NCBI GenBank assembly: GCA_950097015.1
Contig: CATNEN010000039.1
Location: forward strand, 5,720,501 to 5,784,500
Origin: Macrostomum hystrix
Lineage: Eukaryota > Platyhelminthes > Macrostomidae
DNA length: 64,000 nucleotides
Direction of reading: 5' to 3'
The translations under genes were made by a program, and so were the position numbers. Under the pieces are notes generated by a model. The model saw nothing but the letters and a program-made list of their open reading frames with translations. It did not search any database and was not told the origin of the DNA. Below, piece after piece: positions 21,660-33,535 of this stretch (positions are counted from its first letter, which is position 1; the number at the start of each line of letters is the position of its first letter).

Positions 21660-21970
21660 ATTGTTATTATAATTGCAGGAGGGCTGCGGGCAATGGCACA
21701 TCATTTGGTGACACTAGACCCGCAGCCAACGAGGATGCAATTCTGCTCATTTCACTGACTCCTGAGCACACAGATAATGTACGCATGCTCACACTCACAC
21801 AGGTGTGTACATCTGTCCAGACTTTCTCATCGTCAGGCCGTGTACACTCTCACTGTGCCTTTCACAAGACTTTTCTCTCCGCGGCTGCGCCCCAGATTAC
21901 ATTGGCCTCACCGCGGAATCGAGCTCAGGGACCTTGGTGCGAGAAGCTGTATCAACCGCTCTATTCTCTA
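21660..21970 (-). mobile_element. tRNA-derived SINE, family 1, copy C
   Basis: Read on the minus strand, it shows cttctcgcaccaaggtccc, the B-box gagctcgattcc, the body ggggcgcagccgcgg and the distal gtcaccaaatgatgtgcc, ending in attataataacaattatta. It is the longest family-1 copy with a complete 3' end. Confidence 0.7.
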
Positions 21971-22334
21971 CTCCTCTGTAGGGGCAGAAACGCAAAATAA
22001 CTTTCGCAAAAGCGCCACAGAGACGCACAAAATAAAGCAGCAAAGAAGCAAATAATCCGTTTAGAAAATTGTCAAGCAAAACTCTCCGACGACAAGCTTT
22101 TTCCAGCAGTTTTATTGCACTCTCCATCGACACTTAGGATCATGCCGATGTGCCTAGCAGAAAGGAAACGAAAAAAAATATGTCGATTAAAAATATTTGA
22201 CGCACTGGTAATGAAAATATCAGGAGCACAGAAAATTCTAGAACACCAGGTTAAAGTTTTGGTCTGTTCTGATGCTTGATTATGAAACAACAATTTTCGT
22301 CTGGGTTTGCTTTTCCTACTGTTTTAGAACTCTC

Positions 22335-22880
22335 GACATTCAACTGGGGATCATTGTCAACTGGGGGATCATTGTCAACTGGGGGATCATTGTCAACTGG
22401 GGGATCATTGTCAACTGGGGGATCATGGTCAACGGGGGTGATCATTGTCAACTGGGGGATCATTGTCAACTGGGGGATCATTGTCAACTGGGGGATCATT
22501 GTCAACTGGGGATCATTGTCAACTGGGGGATCATTGTCAACTGGGGGATCATTGTCAACTGGGGGATCATGGTCAACGGGGGTGATCATTGTCAACTGGG
22601 GGAACATTGTCAACTGGGGATCATCATAAACGGGGAGTCATCGTCAAATGGGGGATCATAGTCAACTGGGAAATAATTGTCAACTGGGTGATCATCATCA
22701 ACTGGGGGATCATCATCAACTGGGGGATCATTGGGAACTGTGGGATCATTGTAAACTGGGGGATCATTGTCAACTGGGGAATCATTGTCAACTGGGGGAT
22801 CGTTGTCAACTGGGTGATCATCATCAATTGGGGGATCATTGTGAACTGGGGGATCATTGTCAACTGAGGGATCATTGTAG
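22335..22880 (+). repeat. 18-bp minisatellite, about 31 copies
   Basis: The unit is gggggatcattgtcaact, with ggtcaacggg and catcatcaactg variants. A block ending in the ggtcaacggg variant is repeated at about 22425 and 22565. Confidence 0.95.
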
Positions 22881-23071
22881 CTTTAAAAAGCTTTAAATAC
22901 AGCTGCTAAAAAGTATATACTAGACGAATTTAAAATATTTCTGCTCCCCGAAGGGAGGCAAAACTTGCTAGTAAAATCCTAAAGCTGGAAAGGTATTGTG
23001 TGGGAATTCCTAACTCATATAATAGACTGAGACACCACTAAACCACACGAACTGACTGACCTGACGATCCA

Positions 23072-26000
23072 TCAACCGGGCGCTTCGGGTCCGCGACGCT
23101 GGTGCAGTATGCGAATGCTCGGGCCACAATGACCGCCTCCTGCCGACTGAGGGCTGCGCAAACTGCCAGCTGGAGACAGGCCTGGGGATAATAGCAATGG
23201 GGATCTGTCGGATATCTGAAATTTTCAACTAGGTTTTAACTAATAGTTAGTGGTGTGTGATAGAGATCTACTTTGAGGATGCACGATGTACCTGTAGATC
23301 TACTTGATAGATTTACCTGTAGATCTACTTGATAGATTTCCCTGTAGATCTACTTGATAGATTTACCTGTAGATCTACTTGATAGATGTACCTGTAGATC
23401 TACTTGATAGATATACCTTTAGATCTACTTGATAGATTTACCTGTAGATCTACTTGATAGATTTACCTGTAGATCTACTTGATAGATTTACCTGTAGATC
23501 TACTTGATAGATTTACCTGTAGATCTACTTGATAGATTTACCTGTAGATCTACTTGATAGATTTACCTGTAGATCTACTTGATAGATTTACCTGTAGATC
23601 TACTTGATAAATTTACCTGTAGATCTACTTGATAGATTTACCTGTAGATCTACTTGATAGATTTACCTGTAGATCTACTTGATAGATTTCACTGTAGATC
23701 TACTTGATAGATTTACCTGTAGATCTACTTGATAGATTTGCCTGTAGATCTACTTGATAGATTTACCTGTAGATCTACTTGATAGATTTACCTGTAGATC
23801 TACTTGATAGATTTACCTGTAGATCTACTTGATAGATTTACCTGTAGATCTACTTGATAGATTTACCTGTAGATCTACTTGATAGATTTACCTGTAGATC
23901 TACTTGATAGATTTACCTGTAGATCTACTTGATAAATTTACCTGTAGATCTACTTGATAGATTTACCTGTAGATCTACTTGATAGATTTACCTGTAGATC
24001 TACTTGATAAATTTACCTGTAGATCTACTTGATAGATTTACCTGTAGATCTACTTGATAGATTTACCTGTAGATCTACTTGATAGATTTCACTGTAGATC
24101 TACTTGATAGATTTACCTGTAGATCTACTTGATAGATTTGCCTGTAGATCTACTTGATAGATTTACCTGTAGATCTACTTGATAGATTTACCTGTAGATC
24201 TACTTGATAGATTTACCTGTAGATCTACTTGATAGATTTACCTGTAGATCTACTTGATAGATTTACCTGTAGATCTACTTGATAGATGTACCTGTAGATC
24301 TACTTGATAGATTTACCTGTAGATCTACTTGATAGATTTACCTGTAGATCTACTTGATAGATGTACCTGTAGATCTACTTGATAGATATACCTTTAGATC
24401 TACTTGATAGATTTACCTGTAGATCTACTTGATAGATTTCCCTGTAGATCTACTTGATAGATTTACCTTTAGATCTACTTGATAGATGTACCTGTAGATC
24501 TACTTGATAGATATACCTTTAGATCTACTTGATAGATTTACCTGTAGATCTACTTGATAGATTTATCTGTAGATCTACTTGATAGATTTACCTGTAGATC
24601 TACTTGATAGATTTACCTGTAGATCTACTTGATAGATGTACCTGTAGATCTACTTGATAGATTTACCTGTAGATCTACTTGATAGATTTACCTGTAGATC
24701 TACTTGATAGATGTACCTGTAGATCTACTTGATAGATATACCTTTAGATCTACTTGATAGATTTACCTGTAGATCTACTTGATAGATTTCCCTGTAGATC
24801 TACTTGATAGATTTACCTTTAGATCTACTTGATAGATGTACCTGTAGATCTACTTGATAGATATACCTTTAGATCTACTTGATAGATTTACCTGTAGATC
24901 TACTTGATAGATTTACCTGTAGATCTACTTGATAGATTTATCTGTAGATCTACTTGATAGATTTACCTGTAGATCTACTTGATAGATTTATCTGTAGATC
25001 TACTTGATAGATTTACCTGTAGATCTACTTGATAGATTTACCTGTAGATCTACTTGATAGATTGACTCTATTCTTGAAGATCGAGTTATAACAGAACTAC
25101 TTGATAATTAGACAGCAGATTTGGCTCTAGTAATAGATTTGACAGATATGATGATAGATATAAAGCATCTTAATAGAGAATATATCGCTTCTTATCTAAC
25201 CACACTAATCTATAGCAGTGTAAAATACGTAGAACATTTAAATTTATATTATTATGAAATTTATGCAAAATCGAGAGTGACAGATAAAACTACTAATAGT
25301 AACAAGCAGTTCTAAATTGCTGAAAATGACAGATTTCAAAGAAATGGAACAAAAACATTTAGTTAAACATTAACAACTGATTGACAGCAGAAGTTGACTG
25401 TCAACAGTTAGCACTCAAGCCAAATACAGCGGAAGTTACGGAAGTTATTACGAATATAATAAGAGCACTAATTAGACACGAAAAGGCTATGTTAGAAATC
25501 ATAAGCGAAATTCAGCTGACACCTGAGCATGCACTCACAAAGGTGAGCACATCTGTCCTGACTTTCTCATTGTCAGACAATGTACTTTCTCACTATGCCT
25601 TGGGTAGGGGGTTGGCCCTAAAAGGCGTACAGACATTGTACGATAATCCCCTAAGCCTTCTCTCCGCGGCTGCACCCCAATTTAAATCTGGCCTTACCAC
25701 GTAATCGAGCTTTATGCGCGAGGTTCGCATAGTTTTAAACAGTTAAACAAATCAAAACAGACAAAGAGCCGTCACAGCGATTGAAGTTACAAGACTACAA
25801 CTATAATCAAGTTAGACAGCGCCTGATTGACATCAACTGGCAACGTCACAGCGATTGAAGTTACAAGACTACAACTATAATCAAGTTAGACACCGCCTGA
25901 TTGACATCAACTGGCAACGTCACAGCGATTGAAGTTACAAGACTACAACTATAATCAAGTTAGACAGCGCCTGATTGACATCAACTGGCAACGTCACAGC

Positions 26001-29000
26001 GATTGAAGTTACAAGACTACAACTATAATCAAGTTAGACACCGCCTGATTGTCATCAACTGGCAACTAAACGAAGCCTCTAAAATTAAAAAAATAATTTT
26101 ACCAATTGTTGAGCTATCCGACTCGACCGGGGAGCAGAAATTCGACACCTTGAGAAACTCTTTCTCAGGCTGCTGCGGCGCTGACAAATGCAGACAAATT
26201 GATGTTTTTCAGATGAATTTGCATGTCAAACAATAACCTGACTGAGTGGCGAACTTTTTATGCGCAAATTATCCAATTCGTAAGCTGTACGAACGTATAT
26301 GTCGATGTTCCAGCAATTGTGTGGTGAAAACTCAAATCAGAATATGAAAACGAAATGAAAACAAGTTCCCTCCACCCCACTCCCGATGCCCGACACAAAC
26401 CGGTTCTGCTTGGCCGGGTCGGTGCCTGATTGGTCAGCGTTGCCCCACCTCCCTTTCTGCATTGGCTTAGGCGACACCCTGCCCCAGCGCCCACCCTCCC
26501 CCGCCTCGCACGCAGTGCGTGCATTTAAGGCGCGCCGCACGATCCCCTCCATGCGAGTGCCGGCCTCTCTCCACCACCTCTCTTCCACACTGAACTCTGA
26601 GTGGTCCAGAACTTTTCTGTCTAACCCCAGGCCATGAAACTACGTTATCTGCTTAGCAGGGGGGGGGCTTAAAGAAAGCCTATTTAATTGGCTGGAAGAA
26701 CTCATCGAACCCCAGCTATTCTAACCCCTGCCCGAACCCCATAAGCATGAGATATAAATAGACACAGGAATAGGTTGTCTCGCATCACACGCGCAATAAT
26801 AACATTTTTAAGATGCAAAAAGAGATTAAATTATGTAGAAAGATTTCAGCCTCACCTGGAAACACGATGGAAACAGCAGCTCCAGGCACACGTACACCGG
26901 AGTCTTCCAGTTTTCTAACTATAGCCGCAGTGGCCTGTCGCCTCTGCTGGTGAGAGCTAACCGTGTGAAAATTCTGCTGCCCATGTGATCTCAGTGTATA
27001 GTGATGCACTACCCGCACCGCTGGGCCACCGGCAGACTGGGACTGGGAATTCGGCGACATCGTGGCGGAGCCGCGTGCCAGCGTCGCCAAAACGCGTCGC
27101 CTCTCCGCCAGAAGAATGGTGGACGTTGTCGGCGGTGGAATAGCCAGAGGCGCTGTTGATATGCTGGCAACCAGCAGGCGGCGCCTCATTAGGAGGCTGC
27201 GCGACGGCACTGGAGCCTGAGCTTCAGGTCTGGGCGGCTGCGGCTGCGACATCTCGGCCAAAGTGCCACTTGAATTCTCAGCAACGCTCTGATTTTCATC
27301 GAACACTTCGCTGACTACCACCGGTGCAGTTTCTTCAGCATTCTCGACTGAGGGATTTGTCGATCCCAGATTTGTCGATGACGAACTGTCGGCGAATTTT
27401 CGAGGTGTCGAAGCGGACGCTATGGAGTCCGAGAAGCGAACACTTTTTCTGAGCCGGGAAGAGACTGGGAGGCTGCGGCTTCTGCCAGATTCCAAAGCAG
27501 GCTCCGAATCCGACAGTGGAACCTTTTTGAGGATACTTGGCCTCCGTTCTGGGGTCCCAGATGGAATAGCCGGCTCTATGGTTACTATGGAAACAGATTG
27601 TCTAGCAAAAAATTTGGGTACAGGTCCAATGGAGGCTGATGCTGAGCCAGACAGACCAAAGGTCGTTGCCTTGACAACTGGTACCGGAACATTTGTGCAT
27701 ACCGGAGATGCCTTCGTGCAGGATGCACCGGCTGGTAGTTTGGTCGACCAATCGCCTAAATCGGTTGCAGTTGCGGTTGCCATGGACTTGCTAACAATAC
27801 TCTTTGGAGTAGATTCATGTTCGGCTTCTTCTGTCTTCGACAATGTAACTTCTTTATTATTCATTGATGTTGCAGAAGCTTCAGTTGATGTGCATGAAGC
27901 CATGGACAGCGCAGTCTCTCTAGGAGACGTTGACAATGAACCATTGTCACAGGTATTCAGTTTACCATCTGCAATTAATGTCACTGTTGTTTCCGCAGAC
28001 AACGAAGCAGGTGGATTAAGGGAGGGTTCATTGCTTGCTAGTGCCGTGTCTTCATTGGTCACAGTAAAAGGCTTGCTAATTTGCATAGTTCTCATTGAAA
28101 ACACGGAAGCATCATTCGCGGTCAAATCTTTAGTAGCTATGGTAAATACCGTTATTGACTCACTCTCAGATGCACTGGTAACAGCTTTCATTGGCTCACT
28201 ATCACCAAGCATTGCTGCTTGATGAGATTCCCAATCGCGAAGTTCTCGCCAACCGCCGGTGCTATTCGAATCCGAGCAGCTTTCGCAGTTGCTAAGCAGA
28301 CTGCGTCCCTGAATGCGGTTGCTATGCAGCTTCTTTGGACGGTACTTCTCAGCAAAGCTGACAGCGTCAGAGCGATTTGACTGTGACGATTGCGATCTTC
28401 GCTGCTGCTGCTGCATTGGAGAATGACTGCGGTAATGCTGGCGCTGCTTCCTTGGAGATGCCTTAGCAACTGTCGTTGCTGCAGTGTTTGGTGACTCGCG
28501 CAGTAGCCGCCAGGTCTCCTCTAGCCGACCGCCGCTGAGCATGCCACCTGAACTGTCCAGCTTCCCTGATAAATAATGAATAGATAAAAAGTTATACATA
28601 GCCCAGCTGGACCAGGTTTAAACCCAAAGGCCGTGTACAGCTGTTCTGTCCGTGGACTGGTAAGACTACCAGAGAAACCCAAATTTCTACCCCAGCTGAT
28701 GCTGGAACCCATTTTCCAGCTGGGTTCAAGGACAAAATTGGTCTATCTTGGACCTGGATTCGAACTCACGACCCATCAGTCTTCGAAGTTGGTAAAAGCT
28801 TTCGCTACTGGGCCACAGCAATTTCAGACTAATGTTTTACGTTCTATTTATAGACTATTGATTGCCTGCTCTCTCACATAGCTCCATATGTTGAGCATTC
28901 TCGCTTCGGACGACCATGCCGCCACTGCCAGCCTCGGAGTAGCTGCGATGTCGCTGCTGCTGTCCCAGACCATCGGTTGCCTCCACAAGGCGCTGACGCG

Positions 29001-29313
29001 ACAGAGCTAGAGCAGCTTCGCGACGCTTCAAATCCTCGGCATCGGCGTCCGCCGCCGCCTGTCGCAGCCGCTGCAGCTGCCGCCTGGGCGGAGAGCGAAG
29101 GTTATATATATTATATAATTCAAATGTGCTCATCAAACTACAGCATCAAAGCTTCATTTTCAAAATAATTTAATTTTATAGTAAGAGCAGACTATAAAAA
29201 TTATATTTTTTCTTTAAAAGTTCTTACCGTTTCTTTCTGTTAGCCTCGCCGGTTGCAAGTTGCTGAGTTTTAGAAGTCTCATGCTGAGATCCAGCAAGCA
29301 GATGGCCAGACAT
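23072..29313 (-). CDS. Unrecognised Ser/Thr-rich protein with N-terminal coiled coil, four exons
   Basis: Exons on the minus strand are 29313-29228, 29083-28878, 28565-26856 and 23181-23072. Phases (2, 1, 1) all fit, giving 703 residues. I do not recognise the family. Residues 29-70 form a charged Arg/Ala/Glu-rich helix (LQRLRQAAADADAEDLKR) with coiled-coil character. Residues 98 to about 660 are low in hydrophobics and rich in Ser, Thr, Ala and Pro, with repeated basic-Ser patches (RSHSPMQQQ, RSRSLPVSSRLRKSVRF), suggesting a disordered, phosphorylated protein. The last exon, 3.7 kb away, adds about 36 residues ending RRGPEAPG. It is the least certain part; if unused, the protein ends soon after the large exon. 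Intron 2 is essentially one SINE, and the last intron holds the 25-bp satellite, a SINE and a 74-bp repeat. Confidence 0.6.
23266..25066 (+). repeat. 25-bp satellite with palindromic core, about 72 copies
   Basis: Each unit contains the perfect 10-bp palindrome GTAGATCTAC followed by ttgatagatttacct. Variants gatgtacc, gatatacctt and gatttccc recur in the same order several times (for example from 24281 and 24641), showing higher-order block duplication of about 360 bp. Confidence 0.95.
25510..25735 (-). mobile_element. tRNA-derived SINE, family 1, copy D
   Basis: On the minus strand it shows a degenerate B-box (aagctcgattac), the body ggggtgcagccgcgg and the segment gacaatgagaaagtcagg. It is more diverged than copy C and lies in the last intron of the Ser/Thr-rich gene. 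Confidence 0.6.
25771..26066 (+). repeat. 74-bp tandem repeat, 4 copies
   Basis: Copies start gtcacagcgattgaagttac at 25771, 25845, 25919 and 25993, exactly 74 bp apart. They differ at one or two bases, with gacagcgcc and gacaccgcc alternating, so a 148-bp dimer was probably duplicated. Confidence 0.92.
26070..26855. other. Intronic DNA with a GC-rich, promoter-like stretch
   Basis: Around 26380-26640 the sequence is GC-rich and carries a CTGATTGGTC CCAAT box (26427) and a second attggctta, followed by a TATAAATAG at about 26752. No exon beginning here was identified, so promoter function is only a guess. Confidence 0.25.
28570..28860 (-). mobile_element. tRNA-derived SINE, family 3
   Basis: On the minus strand there is a tRNA-like head with A-box-like gtggcccagtagcga and B-box gagttcgaatcc, followed by a body containing cagctggaaaatgggttcc. 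It nearly fills the 312-base intron 2 of the Ser/Thr-rich gene. Confidence 0.6.
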
Positions 29314-31205
29314 GGCGCCAAATAGCTTTTGATGCGGCTGGTCCTTCAGAAATTAGGAAACTGTAGTCACATTGCAAACAGTTAAACTGAAATTAAGTTC
29401 AATAAATAAACTGTTTATACAAAGTTTCTCCATATTTTTGTAGTGAAATAGTAAATATTTATGCTCTTTGATTTTAAAGACAGGACAAAGTAATATTTCC
29501 TTACTTATTTACAACCAATTCTTGTAAAATTAGCAACAATATTAACTAAGACAAGTAAAGCTCACAATTTTGCCTTTCCAAACAATTAGCTTGCCTTATG
29601 AATAAATAGCTAACTGATCACAAAAAACATTATAAGCATCGATTTTCAGGGAAGTCCAACCAAACCCATAGGCTCATGTAATTCAGGTTGGCTTGTAGAT
29701 TACACAAGGGACAATAGGTAGGTAATTGTTTTCTATGCTTAATTTTACCAATATTAAACAGTATATATTTGGCCCATGTATCATTTTAAATAAAAATAAT
29801 AAATTGCTGCCGAATTCAAAGCAGTAGGCATGACACATAAAGGGAAATATTAATGAATAGCTAAAAATTATTAAATTAAACAAAATAATTTTATATTAGG
29901 GTGCAGTTTCTACATTAGTAGATACTAACAATAGCAACTAACAGCAACTAACAGTAACTGAGCAACAGCAATGGCATATCCAAGTGGGGAATGGGGCAGG
30001 GGATGTGGGGATAGATCCCCATAGGTGTTTATCAATTTTTTCCTTTAAATTTCTAAAGAGTAAATGAACTGCGGTGTCAAAGTCAGGGTGCGGGGTCTAA
30101 ATAAAAAAAATTACAACCCTAAAACAAAATCCTGGTTTTGCATCTGAGCAACAGTTTAACAAAATATATTAGTAATTGCAATGAGCTAAATCTATCAGAT
30201 AAAAAATTAATGCCACAGTAACCAAAATATACAAATGAGAAATCATATTATGTGTATTATGAGAACTTATAATATATATTTAAAAAATTGCATCTACATC
30301 TTAAATTATAAATCATGATTATCTCATTAGCAAGCATTTGAGTAGATAATATGAGTAGACGAATTCTTTTTAATAGTTTGATTATTGAATAAAAAATGTG
30401 CTTCAACTAAAAATGATTCAAAGAACAAACGAAAAATACATTAGTGACACGTAAACGTGGGCATGCAATTAAAAGTCTAAAAGACGAAGACTACTAGACT
30501 TGCAATCCTTATTTATTACGTTAAGATAATATGAATATTTTTTCTATAATCCTGCTAACCAGAATACAAGATGACAATTTATTAGATGACAATAAGAATA
30601 GTGTTAGTAATATTTAAATAAGAAGAGCGCTGATCAGAAGACAGAGGCTTAATTAGTGAACCCTAGCGACAATCCGATCAACAAATATAAAATATAAAAT
30701 GAAAAAACTAAACGTACTGCTTGGTTCTACGCACAAAAACAAATCAAAATTCAAGCGTGGTAGCAAAAATATTTCAAAATTTTTAGTTTCAATTTTTGCC
30801 ACAATCAGAATAATATATAACTTCTTCTTCCCGTGGTCCTTGGATTGCAAATGTATAGTAGTTAACGTTTCTTTTAACAAAACATTTCTAATATTTACTT
30901 TACAGTTAAACTATACCGAGTGAAGCCCTTTTTACCAGAAGAAGTAGTTTAAACACAGTGTAGAAAGGCTTTTTATTATTTTTGGCTTAAAATTTTGCCT
31001 ATTTATTATACTCCTACCAGCATAAACAGTCTGCACAGAAAAGGATTGATTTACTATGCATTATTAAACGCATTGAAACCGGAAAAATTAACAAATTAAC
31101 ACTAAAAGAAAGAAAAGAAGAAATAAGTCTAACACCTCAATCGCAGCTGAACTATATGCAGCTAAATTTATATGTTATCTTCTTTCATTAGTCCTCGATC
31201 TTTCA
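29314..31205. other. AT-rich intergenic DNA
   Basis: This 1.9-kb stretch has only short frames rich in Ile, Lys, Asn and Phe. Nothing is recognisable. Confidence 0.5.
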
Positions 31206-31433
31206 TTAGTAGCCAGCCGCAAAAGCATCAGCAACTTTGCTGCACTTCCAAAGTTCATGGCAACGTCTACACTTGTGGTCCAATTGAGTTTGTTTAAATA
31301 AAGTATTGCACTTACTTAAGTGTGGATGACTTAAAACATTTTGGATATAATATTTGATCGCTATATTCCCAGTTTTCTGCTGTTTAATCTGTTCCCGAAG
31401 GTCTTCTCTTCTTTCTTCTGACTCTTCATGCAT
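31206..31433 (-). CDS. Possible small exon or protein with two CxxC-like cysteines
   Basis: A frame of 75 codons starts with a charged helix (MHEESEERREDLREQIK) and ends KCRRCHELWKCSKVADAF. Composition is more protein-like than its AT-rich surroundings, but no family is recognised and no partner exon with fitting phase was found. Confidence 0.2.
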   Translation of the reverse strand: MHEESEERREDLREQIKQQKTGNIAIKYYIQNVLSHPHLSKCNTLFKQTQLDHKCRRCHELWKCSKVADAFAAGY

Positions 31434-31974
31434 GTTCTAGATTGTTACGAAACAATGGCGATCTGCATACTTGTGAGCCATCTATCAGTTTTCAAAAATG
31501 CGTTTTGCAACACGACGGTTTTATTTTTAAATGCACACCGACAGCCAGAGCTGGCTTTCTAGGTCGTCGCAAATGAAGCGCCATGAGTATATCCGTTAGC
31601 GAAAAATTTATAATTATAAATAACTATGTCCCGTACGTTAAAGATTTAAATTTCGGATCTAATTTCGTATTTAGAGCTTTTTTCTACGAATATGGGCCGC
31701 ATATAGTTTTGAAAAGCAATGTTAGAGACTTGGGTGTCTGAACAAACACTGTCTAGCTCTGCTAGCATATGATTGCTCCGCAAATTTGCTTTGCCTTGTC
31801 CCTGCAATTTGGTTCTCGTTCATATGGTAACAGCGACATTGTACAGTTACGAGGAGTAATTTTACATGGCCAGCTAGTTTAGCAGACAGAAAGACTTCAG
31901 ACTGTATATAAGTTGAAAATATTTCTAAGGAAATTTCAAGGAAGGTTCAAAACAGACTGAAAACTGGAAATTTC

Positions 31975-32180
31975 TTGGCACATCTTGAAATTCGACCTTG
32001 CATGCTTACAGCAAAGTTCATTTTCAGCCGATGAGGCCAATCTCATGACCGCAATAACACCGTTCAATCCATGATGTACCCCAGCTGCTGAGTGAACTGA
32101 ATCATAAAAACTAAAGTAAAGAGATTCGAACTTCCAACCTCTCGGTACAATGCTCTGTCCACTGGACTGCCGCAAGCTCT
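31975..32180 (-). mobile_element. tRNA-derived element, possible SINE family 4
   Basis: On the minus strand, ggcagtccagtggacagagc (A-box region) is followed by the B-box gaagttcgaatctc, then a body with cagcagctggggtacatc. It is a single copy in the window, so family status is inferred from the pol III boxes alone. Confidence 0.45.
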
Positions 32181-32274
32181 CTTTCAGTATTTTTTGTACT
32201 GAAAACTGGCTAAAAATCCTTTTTATTAGCTATTGTGTTATTGTCGTCAGTTCAGCTGTCATCGTCATACTCAC

Positions 32275-32413
32275 GTCGGTGCAGCTGCGGGGATGGACTG
32301 GACGTCGCTTCGACGGCAGACAGCTGCTGCTCTTCTAGAAGACGCGCTAAGTTTTCCTCTGCGTCGCCCGAGGGCAGTCCTTTTCGCCGGAGCCACTCGA
32401 TGTTCAGCCACAC
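32275..32413 (-). CDS. Candidate coding exon, gene unknown
   Basis: A frame of 46 codons is bounded by a CAG acceptor and a GTGAGT donor. It encodes WLNIEWLRRKGLPSGD and a Glu/Leu-rich helix (AEENLARLLEEQQLSAVE). Composition is exon-like, but neighbours of compatible phase were not found, so this is only a candidate. Confidence 0.3.
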
Positions 32414-32429
32414 CTGCTTGATAATGAAG

Positions 32430-32940
32430 CATCTTGACTTACTTGACTTAGCTGCAGGGTGGTCCATGGACGCAGCGGGGAGGCGAGGATCGCCCATACC
32501 GCTAACCCCTGTAGGCCCGCAGACAGGCAAGGGCGCGGGGCCGGTCAGGGTGGTCCGCCGGTCCGTCCTGCAGCGTTGTCTTCCGTAGGGAAGAACGTGG
32601 CTCGTCTTGTTGCCCGGAGGAACTGGACGAGCCGTGGAATGCTGTCGGGCTGGCAGATCTCGTCCATAGACGGGTTGGGCCCGAGGTAGCGTAGCCGGTC
32701 TCTGTTAAAGAAAGGGCAGTGACACACAAAGTGCTCAGCATCTTCGTTGTCGTACTCACAGAATGGGCAGAGTTCACTCTCAAGGTCGCCCCGGAGGAAA
32801 CAGTGCCTAGCGAGGTAGCCGTGGCCCGTGAGGGTCATGGCGAGGGCGCGGATATCCTTCCGGTTTTGGTTCAAAAGGATGTTCCTAAGCCTGCGAGACG
32901 GGCGCGGAACTGCGGCACGGGATTGATGAAGCATCAGTTT
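32430..32940 (-). mobile_element. Non-LTR retrotransposon (LINE) 3' fragment
   Basis: On the minus strand, 32934-32545 encodes a protein tail with LTGHGYLARHCFLRG, then CPFC and HFVCHCPFF. This is the Cys/His motif that follows the reverse transcriptase and RNase H region in several LINE clades, often written as GH..C..C..H..C. The fragment ends near 32440 with a short taagtcaag direct repeat, typical of LINE 3' tails. It lacks the polymerase core, so it is a dead 5'-truncated copy. Confidence 0.7.
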
Positions 32941-33109
32941 TGTCTCATTTTTTGTAAATTATTGTCTTCAAAGAAGAAAAGAGGTTGGAAACACCTGCAT
33001 GGCATTAAAACAATGATGTAGCAACGGAAACCCGATACCCTTCGATTCCACAGCTGAATAAGATGATAAAAAACGATTATCGCGGTAAAGCCTTGGGTTG
33101 TCTCCAAGC

Positions 33110-33312
33110 CAGGGCCACATGCTTCCGGCTGAACTGCAAGGGCATATATTAGACGGTATAGCCAACTGCGAAACAGTTGCTGCCACCTGGCAGGCTGTTG
33201 TTTGCTCGCCTTTATCGGATCGAAAAAATATCGAAAGCACATTGTTCCGCTTTAATAAGCCGCGAACAGTCATGGTTGCCAGCGACGCGGTGAAAAAAGC
33301 TCTGAGACAGTG
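33110..33312 (+). CDS. Hypothetical short reading frame
   Basis: The frame from the Met at 33110 (MLPAELQGHILDGIA) has a faint F-box-like start (LPxEL..IL) and ends RQ near a possible GTGAGT donor at about 33309. An AATAAA lies at about 33397. No family match can be defended. Confidence 0.2.
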
Positions 33313-33535
33313 AGTGATTTCAGGCCAGCAGCCGCTGCCACTCGCGTACACGTTGCTCCTGTTATCACACGATAACAGGCCTGCAGAGCCGATGGCCAAT
33401 AAAAAGTGGTCGGGAATGACACCTCAGCGCATTGTGAGAGGGTTTCTATTCATACGACTATTTGAATGAATACTCTTAAGATCAAGCGAAATCATTCTTC
33501 AGCCTTTTCAACGCCAAAAATCTGAGACGGGATTA

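Noticed and set aside
26380-26640. CpG-rich promoter of a separate gene
   Set aside because: CCAAT and TATA-like motifs are present, but no exon starts nearby and the region lies in an intron of the minus-strand model.
33110-33312. F-box protein
   Set aside because: Only a few positions agree with the F-box pattern, so it is kept as hypothetical.
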